Source: an uncultured Oscillospiraceae bacterium (GTDB lineage Bacteria > Bacillota > Clostridia > Oscillospirales > Oscillospiraceae). Taken from it: a DNA stretch of 46,338 bases. The stretch's first letter is position 1; each line of letters begins with the position of its first letter. The stretch spans positions 1 to 46,338 of the forward strand of contig CANQHN010000023.1 in the NCBI GenBank assembly GCA_947623745.1. Direction: 5' to 3'. The translations under genes were made by a program, and so were the position numbers. Below the pieces are notes generated by a model. The model worked only from the letters and a program-made list of their open reading frames with translations. It ran no database searches and had not been told where the DNA came from. Below are positions 22,073 to 29,443 of this stretch, piece after piece.

Positions 22073-24160
22073 CTATTCGACGCCGCGGTAGTACAAACCG
22101 CGGGTGAGGTCGTTGGGCTGATAGGGTCCCCTGTCCAGGTAGCGCTCCAGCACCTGGGCGCACTCCAGGGGATTCTCGGTGGTGAAGCACAGGCGCACCG
22201 CCCACAGGCCCAGCCGGCGCAGGTCGTCCAGCTTGTCCCCCAGGAACAGCTTTTTGGAGTTCAGGATCTCGTTGCGGCAGCCGTAGGCCTTCACCACCGG
22301 GAACCGCTCCCCCCTGCGGTCGGTGAGCAGATTCACGTTGGCGCAGGTGTGCTGGCCGGAGTGGTTGTGGATGATGCAGTTCTCGGTGATCATCAGGGGC
22401 AGGCGGCCGTAGCCGATGAGCTCGGTGTCCAGGGCCTTGGACAGGTCCCGAATCTGGGCCAGCTGCATCTCGAAGGAGGCGGTGACCGAGACGAGGCCCA
22501 TGCGCTTAAGCTCCTTGACGGCCTGGCTGTTGTATACCCCCAGGCCGAAGTCCCCCCGGACCTGGAACCCCAGCTCCTGGGCCCGGCGGACCAGCCCCAG
22601 GTTCCCGGCCAGCACCTGGTCCACGCCCATCCGGCGCAGGGCCTCCAGGTCCTGCTCCAAGGCCGGCATCTCCCGGTCCCAGCACACCCGGGGCAGCAGG
22701 GCGGCCACGGCCACCTCCTGCTTCTGGCAGCGCTCCACCGCCTCGGGGGCGGCGGCCGCCTCCCAGGCGGGGATGTACACCAGCTCGGGCCGGAGCTTGA
22801 GCAGCTCCAGGCTCAGCTGGGAGGCGGTGCGCACCTGGACGGTGAACGCCGGGGGCTCCCGCCGGTTGGCGTAGCGCACGCCGGGGTGGAATTGGCCGGC
22901 GCGGCGCCTGGGGACGGCGGCGCGCTGGGCGCTGAGCTCCTCCAGGGCCCGGCGGCGCAGGTCGTTGAGGGCGGACAGGGGGAGGGACAGACCGGGCTCC
23001 ACCTTGGCGATTACCCGGCCGCACTGGTAGGGGGTGCCGCCGGTGCGCACCAGCTGGGCCTCCACCTTCTCGGCGGTGAGGGGGACGTTGACGGCCTTTT
23101 CCGGCACCGGCCCGGCCACGGTGGCCAGGCGGCCCTGGGTGTCCATGGCCCCCACCTGGGCGGGCTCGCCGACGCGGATCATGGCGAAGATGCCCACCGT
23201 CTCCTTGCGCTGCTCCCCGCTCTCGTAGGTGGAGCGGGCCTGGGCAAAGAGCTCCCTGGGCTCCGGGGCGGCCTCCGGGCGGGTGCCGAACATCTCCGGG
23301 CCCTTGCAGCCCTGGAAGTAGCCGTCGGTAAAGCCCTGGCGGGAGAAGGCCTGCTCCAGCTGCTGCAGGTCCCCGGCGGAGGGGTCCCGGCCCTCCCGGA
23401 TCGCCTGGGCGTAGATGCGGGTGGCGATGGCCACGTACTCCGGGCGCTTCATGCGCCCCTCGATCTTCAAACAGGCGACCCCCATCTTCCGCAGCTCCCG
23501 CAGGTGCCCGGCCAGGGACAGGTCCTTCAGGGAAAGGGGGTTCTCGTCGGCCTTGCCGCTCCAGCCGTATTTCAGCCGGCAGGGCTGGGCGCACACGCCC
23601 CGGTTGCCGCTGCGGCCGCCGATGACGCTGGAGAAGAAGCACTGACCGGAGTAGCACATGCACAGCGCCCCGTGGGCGAACACCTCCACCCCGATGGGGG
23701 AGTTGAGGCAGATGTGCTCCAGGGCGTCCCGGCTCAGCTCCCGGGCCAGCACCACACGCTCCATCCCCAGCTCGGCGCAGGCCTTCACCCCGTCCAGGGT
23801 GTGGATGGTCATCTGGGTGGAGCCGTGGACGGGCAGGTCGGGGGCCGCCTGGCGCAGCATCCGCACCACGCCCAGGTCCTGGACGATGACAGCGTCGGCC
23901 CCCATGCGGCTGGCCTGGGCGGCCAGCTCGGCGGCCTTGACCAGCTCCCGGTCGGTGAGCAGGGTGTTCAGGGTCAGGTAGACCTTGACTCCCCGCAGGT
24001 GGCAATAAGAAACCGCCGCCGCAGCTTCATCCAGGGTGAAGTTTTTCGCGTTGCGGCGGGCGTTGAAATCTCCGTATCCAAAATAGACGGCGTCCGCCCC
24101 GTTCTGAACGGCGGCGGTGACCGACTCCATCGAGCCGGCGGGGGAGAGCAGCTCCAGCAT
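22073..24160 (-). CDS. U32 family peptidase with C-terminal DUF3656-like part
   Basis: A 695-residue U32-family protein. The N-terminal barrel starts MLELLSPAGSMESVTAAVQN and includes GADAVYFGYGDFNAR. The U32 signature is at about residues 165-200: VEVFAHGALCMCYSGQCFFS then GRSGNRGVCAQPC, with the cysteines that bind a cofactor in RlhA/TrhP-type members. U32 proteins of this type act in RNA hydroxylation (rRNA or tRNA) as well as being called collagenase-like peptidases. The ~350-residue C-terminal part ends with another U32-like barrel segment (CANVNLLTDRRGERFPVVKA). The ATG at 24160 has AGGAGG upstream; the longer frame is not needed. zapA lies just upstream, a common clostridial pairing. 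Confidence 0.9.
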   Translation of the reverse strand: MLELLSPAGSMESVTAAVQNGADAVYFGYGDFNARRNAKNFTLDEAAAAVSYCHLRGVKVYLTLNTLLTDRELVKAAELAAQASRMGADAVIVQDLGVVRMLRQAAPDLPVHGSTQMTIHTLDGVKACAELGMERVVLARELSRDALEHICLNSPIGVEVFAHGALCMCYSGQCFFSSVIGGRSGNRGVCAQPCRLKYGWSGKADENPLSLKDLSLAGHLRELRKMGVACLKIEGRMKRPEYVAIATRIYAQAIREGRDPSAGDLQQLEQAFSRQGFTDGYFQGCKGPEMFGTRPEAAPEPRELFAQARSTYESGEQRKETVGIFAMIRVGEPAQVGAMDTQGRLATVAGPVPEKAVNVPLTAEKVEAQLVRTGGTPYQCGRVIAKVEPGLSLPLSALNDLRRRALEELSAQRAAVPRRRAGQFHPGVRYANRREPPAFTVQVRTASQLSLELLKLRPELVYIPAWEAAAAPEAVERCQKQEVAVAALLPRVCWDREMPALEQDLEALRRMGVDQVLAGNLGLVRRAQELGFQVRGDFGLGVYNSQAVKELKRMGLVSVTASFEMQLAQIRDLSKALDTELIGYGRLPLMITENCIIHNHSGQHTCANVNLLTDRRGERFPVVKAYGCRNEILNSKKLFLGDKLDDLRRLGLWAVRLCFTTENPLECAQVLERYLDRGPYQPNDLTRGLYYRGVE

Positions 24161-24219
24161 GGCGGACCTCCTATGGGCGGACGTGAAGCGCGCCATGCGC
24201 GCTCCACGCCGCAGCTTGA

Positions 24220-24534
24220 TTACTTTCGGCTCTGCAGGCGGAAGATCTCCCGTTTGCTCTCGGACAGCTCGTTTTTCAGCTTGGCGCTCTCATCCATGCA
24301 GTCCTTGATCTGGCGGCGGAGGTTCTCGGAAGAGCTCTGCTCCCGGAAATACTGGTCGGCGATGTTCATCGCGGCCAGCACCGCGCCGTTGGCCAGCGAC
24401 AGCCGGCCCTGGTCCATGACCTCCCGCAGCTGCCCGTCCACATAGGCGGCCACCTTGCGCACATACTCCTCGTCCTCAACGGCCACCATGGTGTACTCCT
24501 GCCCGGCGATGGACACGACCACTTTATTCTTCAT
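24220..24534 (-). CDS. zapA: Cell division protein ZapA
   Basis: A 104-residue ZapA-type protein that promotes FtsZ bundling at midcell. The N-terminal head (VVVSIAGQEYTMVAVEDEEY) and the helix VRKVAAYVDGQL match the family, and the remainder is a coiled coil (NLRRQIKDCMDESAKLKNEL) used for tetramerisation. Length is typical for Gram-positive ZapA. The gene precedes the U32 gene by 60 bp on the same strand, probably in one transcript, and is divergent from the GreA-type gene. Confidence 0.9.
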   Translation of the reverse strand: MKNKVVVSIAGQEYTMVAVEDEEYVRKVAAYVDGQLREVMDQGRLSLANGAVLAAMNIADQYFREQSSSENLRRQIKDCMDESAKLKNELSESKREIFRLQSRK

Positions 24535-24714
24535 GAGATCCTCCCCTTTACCAAAATATAGTCTCTCTAATATTTCATTATATCACAGGTGTGTCGAATG
24601 AAAAATAGATTTCCTATGAATTTTTTTCAGGCTCCCCCACTTTTTTCCCGGCAAAAAAATGGGGGACAGGCGGAGGATTTTCTGCTATACTTGGGACAGA
24701 AGGAGTGACCGGCT

Positions 24715-25218
24715 ATGCACAACGAACTGACCCAGAAGGACATCAAACTGATGCAGGAGGAGCTGGACCACCGGCGCATCCACCTGCGCCCCCAGCTGCT
24801 GGAGGCGGTGAAGGAGGCCCGGGCCTTCGGGGACCTGAGCGAAAACTTTGAGTACAAGGCGGCCAAGCAGGAGAAAAACCGCAACGAGAGCCGCATCCGC
24901 TTCCTGGAGAACATGATCCGTACCGCCGTGGTCATCCCCGAGTCCTCCGCCGCCGGGGCGGTGGGGCTGTATGACAGGGTGACGGTCTATCTGGAGGAGG
25001 ACGAGGAGACGGAGGTCTACCAGATCGTCACCACCGTCCGCCAGGACGCCCTCCACGGCCGGATCAGCAAGGAGTCCCCCATGGGCAAGGCCCTGCTGGG
25101 GAAAAAGGAGGGGGACCGGGTGTATGTCCAGGTCAACCCCGACTACGGCTACTACGTGGTAGTCAAGGGCATTGAGAAGGGGGAGGACGACGGCAGCGCC
25201 CCCCTGAACCGGTTCTGA
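24715..25218 (+). CDS. greA: GreA/GreB-family transcription elongation factor
   Basis: A 167-residue Gre-type factor that enters the RNA polymerase secondary channel and stimulates cleavage of backtracked RNA. The N-terminal coiled coil carries the tip acidic motif ARAFGDLSENFEYKAAK (Asp and Glu, ~residues 37-45), and the C-terminal FKBP-like domain has ISKESPMGKALLGKKEGDRV, the conserved Gre segment. A -10-like TATACT at 24686-24691 and an AAGGAG ribosome site precede the ATG. It stands alone, divergent from zapA. Confidence 0.92.
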   Translation: MHNELTQKDIKLMQEELDHRRIHLRPQLLEAVKEARAFGDLSENFEYKAAKQEKNRNESRIRFLENMIRTAVVIPESSAAGAVGLYDRVTVYLEEDEETEVYQIVTTVRQDALHGRISKESPMGKALLGKKEGDRVYVQVNPDYGYYVVVKGIEKGEDDGSAPLNRF

Positions 25219-25270
25219 CCGCCGGGCCTGCCCGCCCCGGGCGGGGATGAGCAGCATTCGATCCGCGCCT

Positions 25271-25341
25271 GCGGGCGCGGACCCTGAGCGTTTTTCGGTG
25301 CGCCGGCCTGTCCGCCCGTCCGGGCGGACAGGCGGTTTTTT
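25271..25341 (+). terminator. Terminator after greA, with shared 3' element
   Basis: A perfect 12-bp stem (GCCTGTCCGCCC, 25306-25317, and its complement 25322-25333, 4-base loop) followed by GGTTTTTTG. Just before it, 25271-25296 carries the GCGGGCGCGGACCCTG...TTTTTC element also found after the M23 and ABC genes. Confidence 0.85.
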
Positions 25342-25433
25342 GTCTGAAATATTGTGGTGTATCCGGAACTGGCCGGCCAGAGGGGAAGATTTCGGAAAAA
25401 TTGTGAACTTTTTTGGCCCGGACCGGAAGGGGG

Positions 25434-25462
25434 TTGACGAACGGGGCAAATGCGTGTATCAT
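25434..25462 (+). promoter_or_regulatory. Promoter of the M23 peptidase gene
   Basis: TTGACG (25434-25439) and TATCAT (25457-25462) are 17 bp apart, 80 bp upstream of the ATG. The leader that follows contains two TTTTGTAAC copies. The rest of the 325-bp gap is the greA terminator. Confidence 0.6.
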
Positions 25463-25542
25463 ACATTTTGTAACCGTTTTGTAACTTTTTCGTTTTCGCC
25501 GCCTTCGGGGCGGCGGAAATCGTTTGAACTACGAGGTAGACC

Positions 25543-27033
25543 ATGGATGGAGTTTTGAACCGGCGCCGCGGCGCCGGGGAGGAGAAGCGGGAGCACGCGC
25601 CCCTCACCGCCGCCCAGCGGTGGCGCCGCTTCCGGCATTTGAGCTATATATACAGCCGCCGGTTCGCCTACGCGGTCCACGGCATGGCCTTCGACCGCCG
25701 GACGGTGGGGCCCGTGTCCTTCCTGGCCGTGGCCGCCGCCCTGGGCCTGGCGCTGACCCTGAACACCCTCTACACCCCCAGCTACACCGTCAGCGTGGGG
25801 GGCGAGGAGCTGGGCGTGGTGCAGGACCAGCGGGTGGTCACCAACGCCATCGCCCAGGTGGAGCGCCGGGGCACCCAGCTGCTGGGCTACCCCTACCACA
25901 TCGACAGCACGGTGGACTACCAGTTCGCCCTCACCTTAAAAACCGAGCTGGACGATCAGAGCACCATTGAAAACTTCTTCTACCGCCAGCTGGATCAGGC
26001 CAGCGTGGAGCTGCGCAAGTACCAGGTCAGCATCAACGGCGCCCCGGTGGGCGAGGTCACCGACCGGGAGGCCCTGGACGAGCTGCTGGAGGAGATCAAG
26101 AACCAGTACGTCAACGAGAACACCATCTCCGCGGAATTTTTAGACAACGTGGGGATCGAGAGCGTATATACCGCCAACACCCTCCGGACCATCGACGAGA
26201 TGCGGGGGGTGCTCACCGCCAACAAGACCGGCGAGACCACCTACACCGTGGTGGCCGGGGACACGTTCAGCGGCATCGCCTACGCCAACGACATGTCCAT
26301 CAGCGATTTGAAGGCGCTCAACCCGGACATGGACATCAACCGGCTGATGATCGGCGACGTGCTCAACGTCAAGCAGATCATCCCCCTGCTGTCCGTCACC
26401 ACGGTGGATGACGTGACCTACAACGAGGAGGTCCCCTGCCCGGTGGAGACGGTGGACGACAGCTCCATGTACATCGGCGACTCCAAGATCATCTCCGAGG
26501 GCACGCCGGGCGAGGCGGAGGTCAACGCCCATATCACCTACGTCAACGGCTATGAGACGCAGCGGGAGGTCCTCTCCAGCACCACCCTCCGGGAGCCCAC
26601 GGTGACCACCAAGGCGGTGGGCACCAAGGAGAAGCCCAGGACGGCCTCCACCGGCACCTACGCCTGGCCCACCGCCAGCCACCACATCAACTCCTACTTC
26701 GGCGGGCGGTATATCTTCGGCGGCTACAGCTACCACTCCGGCCTGGACATCCGGGCCAGCTACGGCTCCACCATCTCGGCGGCCGACGGCGGCACCGTCA
26801 CCTTCGCCGGCTCCAAGGGCACCTACGGCAACCTGGTCATCATCACCCACGACAACGGGGTGCAGACCTACTACGCCCACAACTCCTCCCTGCTGGTGTC
26901 TGTGGGACAGAAGGTCTACAAGGGCCAGGCCATCGCCCGGGCCGGCTCCACCGGCCGGTCCACCGCGCCCCACTGCCACTTCGAGATCCGGGTCAACGGC
27001 ACCGCCGTCAACCCCCTGTCCTACCTGAGATAA
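25543..27033 (+). CDS. M23 metallopeptidase with LysM and G5 domains
   Basis: A 496-residue membrane-anchored cell-wall hydrolase. A basic cytoplasmic N-terminus is followed by one membrane helix (~residues 59-78). Outside are a variable helical region, a LysM peptidoglycan-binding domain (TYTVVAGDTFSGIAYANDMS, ~232-280), a G5 domain (~285-370, ending with the LREPTVTTKAVGTKE stretch) and a C-terminal M23 domain with zinc ligands in YHSGLDIR (~403) and HCHFEIR (~482). M23 enzymes cut peptide cross-bridges; LysM-G5-M23 proteins act in growth or sporulation-related wall remodelling. It has its own promoter and terminator and is monocistronic. Confidence 0.93.
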   Translation: MDGVLNRRRGAGEEKREHAPLTAAQRWRRFRHLSYIYSRRFAYAVHGMAFDRRTVGPVSFLAVAAALGLALTLNTLYTPSYTVSVGGEELGVVQDQRVVTNAIAQVERRGTQLLGYPYHIDSTVDYQFALTLKTELDDQSTIENFFYRQLDQASVELRKYQVSINGAPVGEVTDREALDELLEEIKNQYVNENTISAEFLDNVGIESVYTANTLRTIDEMRGVLTANKTGETTYTVVAGDTFSGIAYANDMSISDLKALNPDMDINRLMIGDVLNVKQIIPLLSVTTVDDVTYNEEVPCPVETVDDSSMYIGDSKIISEGTPGEAEVNAHITYVNGYETQREVLSSTTLREPTVTTKAVGTKEKPRTASTGTYAWPTASHHINSYFGGRYIFGGYSYHSGLDIRASYGSTISAADGGTVTFAGSKGTYGNLVIITHDNGVQTYYAHNSSLLVSVGQKVYKGQAIARAGSTGRSTAPHCHFEIRVNGTAVNPLSYLR

Positions 27034-27043
27034 GAGCGCGCCC

Positions 27044-27113
27044 GCGGGCGCGGACCCTGCGAGGCCTTTTCAAAGACCGGCCGGCGGCACGGATGTGCCG
27101 CCGGCCGGTTTTG
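27044..27113 (+). terminator. Terminator after the M23 gene, with shared 3' element
   Basis: A perfect 15-bp stem (27076-27090 and 27095-27109, loop GGAT) followed by TTTTG. The preceding 27044-27071 is a second copy of the GCGGGCGCGGACCCTGCGAGGC-TTTTC element. Confidence 0.85.
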
Positions 27114-27150
27114 CGCTCTGTAAATAAATTTTGAACAGTGGGGAAACTGG

Positions 27151-27178
27151 TTGACATCCCCATACAGGGCGCTATAAT
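27151..27178 (+). promoter_or_regulatory. Promoter of the marR-ABC exporter operon
   Basis: TTGACA (27151-27156) and TATAAT (27173-27178) with 16 bp between them, both perfect consensus boxes. The start point would fall at about 27185, on the edge of the palindrome at 27188-27200. Confidence 0.8.
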
Positions 27179-27187
27179 AGTCAAGGT

Positions 27188-27211
27188 GTTGATTATCAAC
27201 CGGTTAATCAA
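27188..27211. promoter_or_regulatory. Candidate MarR operator
   Basis: A perfect palindrome GTTGAT-T-ATCAAC (27188-27200) is followed directly by a partial second copy (GGTTAATCAA, 27202-27211). It covers the predicted transcription start of the operon. MarR-family sites of the type TTGAT-N-ATCAA are common, so autoregulation by the first gene is likely. Confidence 0.65.
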
Positions 27212-27231
27212 ATGGAAAGGGAGGGCCGTCT

Positions 27232-27702
27232 ATGGACCCAAACACCGGGCAGCTGGCGCTGCTGAGCCAGCAGCTCCACCAGGCCCACCGGAACGCCGTA
27301 GCCGCGGAACTGGCCGCCCGGGGCCTGAGCGAGGTGGGCCACCCCATGCTGCTCACCATCCTGGAGGCGTATGAGGAGACGCCCCACCGCCGCCCCTGCC
27401 TGGCCCAGCGGGATCTGGCCGAGCTGCTGCACATCTCCCCCGCCGCCGTGTCCAGCTCCCTGAAATCTCTGGAGCGGGGGGGCTATATCCGCCGGGAGCC
27501 GGGCCAGACCGACGCCCGGTGCAGCCAGGCGCTGCTCACCGACAAGGGCCGCGCCGCCGTGGAGGGCTGTGAGGCGGCCATCGAGGCGGTGACCGTCAAG
27601 ATGCTGGCCGGGATCTCCGACGAGGAGCGGGCCATGCTCATCGCCCTGCGCCGGCGGATGCTGGCCAATCTCCAAAAATCTCCCGAAAAGGAGGTCACCT
27701 GA
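27232..27702 (+). CDS. MarR-family transcriptional regulator
   Basis: A 156-residue winged-helix regulator. The helix-turn-helix is LAQRDLAELLHISPAAVSSS followed by LKSLERGGYIRREP (~residues 63-96), and the wing has TDARCSQALLTDKGR. The C-terminal helix (EERAMLIALRRRMLANL) serves dimerisation. It is the first gene of an operon with two ABC exporter halves, whose first start lies one base past its stop, so it most likely represses the exporter and responds to an exported toxic compound. The ATG has GGGAGG upstream. Confidence 0.92.
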   Translation: MDPNTGQLALLSQQLHQAHRNAVAAELAARGLSEVGHPMLLTILEAYEETPHRRPCLAQRDLAELLHISPAAVSSSLKSLERGGYIRREPGQTDARCSQALLTDKGRAAVEGCEAAIEAVTVKMLAGISDEERAMLIALRRRMLANLQKSPEKEVT

Positions 27703-27703
27703 T

Positions 27704-29443
27704 TTGATCAAACTGTTCCTTACCCATCTGGAGGGATATAAGAAGGAGGCCGTCAAGTCCCCGCTCTACATCATCCTGGAGGTGGTCTGCGAGATGCTGC
27801 TCCCCCTGGTGATGGCTGAGATCGTGGACGTGGCCATCCCCGCCGGGGACACCGCCTACATCTTCAAGCTGGGCGGCCTGATGCTGGTGCTCTCCGCCGC
27901 CGCCATGACCGGCGGCGTCCTGGCCTCCAAATACGCCGCCTACGCCAGCCAGGGCTTCGGCGGCAATCTGCGCCAGTGCCTGTTCGACAAGGTGCAGGAG
28001 TTCTCCTTCGCCGACATCGACCGGTTCTCCTCCGCCTCCCTCATCACCCGCATGACCAACGACGTCAACGCCATGACCATGATGCTGGCCATGGGCCTGC
28101 GGATGCTGGTGCGCTCCCCCATGCTGCTGCTGGTGTCGCTGATCATCTGCGTACGGCTCAGCCCCAGGCTGGCCGTCATCCTGCTGATCGTCATCCCGGT
28201 GATGATCGTGGGCATCGCCCTGCTGATGAAGATGTGCTCCCGCCTGTTCGAGCTGCTGCAGAAGAAGATCGACACGGTGAACAGCACCCTCCAGGAGAAC
28301 CTGGTGGCCATCCGGGTGGTGAAGGCCTTCGTCCGGGAGGACCACGAGCGCAAAAAGTTCGGCGAGGCCAACGAGGAGCTGATGAACGCCGGCCTGACGG
28401 TGGGGATGCGCATCATCGCCATGACCCCGCTGATGATGATTGCCCTCAACGGCGCCACCGTGGCGGTGCTGTACTTCGGGGGCCACATGGTCATGGTGGG
28501 GGACTTCCTGCTGGGCGACCTGCAGGCCTTCTTCACCTACCTGCTGCAGATTTTGATGAGCGTGATGATGGTGTCCATGTCCCTGCTCCAGCTCTCCCGG
28601 GCCCAGGCCTGCGCCCGGCGCATCAACGAGGTGCTGGACACCGTCCCCTCCGTCCAGGACGGGACCCGGGCCGGCGAGGCCGGCCTGCCCGCCCCCAGGG
28701 GGAAGGTGGAGTTCCAGGACGTGTCCTTCCGGTATATCGCCACCGGCACCGGGGACGACGTGCTCTCCCACATCTCCTTCACCGTGGAGCCGGGCCAGTT
28801 CGTGGCCATCGTGGGCGGCACCGGCACCGGCAAGTCCTCCCTGGTCAACCTGATCCCCCGGTTCTACGACGTCACCGGCGGCTCCATCCTGCTGGACGGC
28901 GTGGACGTGCGGGACTACCCCCTGGAGGAGCTCCGGGGCCGCATCGGCATGGTGCTCCAGACCAACGTGCTGTTCACCGGCACCATCCGGGAGAACCTAA
29001 TGTGGGGCGACCCCGGCGCCTCGGAGGAGGCCATGATCCAGGCCGCCAAGGACGCCCAGGCCTATGACTTCATCATGTCCTTCCCCGACGGGTTCGACAC
29101 CTGGCTGGACCAGGGGGGCGTGAACGTCTCCGGCGGCCAGAAGCAGCGGCTGTGCATCGCCCGGGCCATGCTGAGAAAGCCGGCGGTGCTCATCCTGGAC
29201 GACTCCACCTCCGCCGTGGACTCCGCCACCGAGGCCGCCATCCGGGAGTCCTTCGCCAAGAACCTGAAGGGCACCACCGTCATCATCATCGCCCAGCGCA
29301 TCTCCTCCGTGCGGTACGCCGACGAGATCCTGGTGCTGGACGACGACCACATCGCCGCCCGGGGCACCCACGAGGAGCTGCTGAAAACCAGTCCCATCTA
29401 CCAGGAGATCTACCAGTCTCAACAAGAGGGGGTGCAGGAGTAA
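27704..29443 (+). CDS. ABC exporter half with non-catalytic Walker B (subunit A)
   Basis: A 579-residue exporter half: six-helix membrane domain (~residues 15-310) fused to an ATPase domain. Walker A is GGTGTGKSS (~370), the signature is VSGGQKQRL (~474), and Walker B ends ILDDSTSAVD (~500), with Asp in place of the catalytic Glu. That replacement is typical of one half of heterodimeric exporters such as BmrCD or TM287/288, where one ATP site is degenerate. It starts with TTG, GGAGG nine bases upstream, one base past marR. It overlaps the next gene (TAATG) and must pair with it. Substrate unknown; multidrug or peptide export is usual. Confidence 0.93.
   Translation: MIKLFLTHLEGYKKEAVKSPLYIILEVVCEMLLPLVMAEIVDVAIPAGDTAYIFKLGGLMLVLSAAAMTGGVLASKYAAYASQGFGGNLRQCLFDKVQEFSFADIDRFSSASLITRMTNDVNAMTMMLAMGLRMLVRSPMLLLVSLIICVRLSPRLAVILLIVIPVMIVGIALLMKMCSRLFELLQKKIDTVNSTLQENLVAIRVVKAFVREDHERKKFGEANEELMNAGLTVGMRIIAMTPLMMIALNGATVAVLYFGGHMVMVGDFLLGDLQAFFTYLLQILMSVMMVSMSLLQLSRAQACARRINEVLDTVPSVQDGTRAGEAGLPAPRGKVEFQDVSFRYIATGTGDDVLSHISFTVEPGQFVAIVGGTGTGKSSLVNLIPRFYDVTGGSILLDGVDVRDYPLEELRGRIGMVLQTNVLFTGTIRENLMWGDPGASEEAMIQAAKDAQAYDFIMSFPDGFDTWLDQGGVNVSGGQKQRLCIARAMLRKPAVLILDDSTSAVDSATEAAIRESFAKNLKGTTVIIIAQRISSVRYADEILVLDDDHIAARGTHEELLKTSPIYQEIYQSQQEGVQE

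Noticed and set aside
19653-22205. 850-residue fusion of the LuxC-like and LuxE regions
   Set aside because: The part upstream of 20915 is the LuxE gene read in the wrong frame; the GTGA overlap and motif frames show two separate proteins.
21533-24445. 970-codon plus-strand open frame opposite luxE-like and U32 genes
   Set aside because: The translation is Gly/His/Gln/Val-rich low complexity without domains, lying antisense to genes with clear motifs. It is a by-product of high third-position GC.
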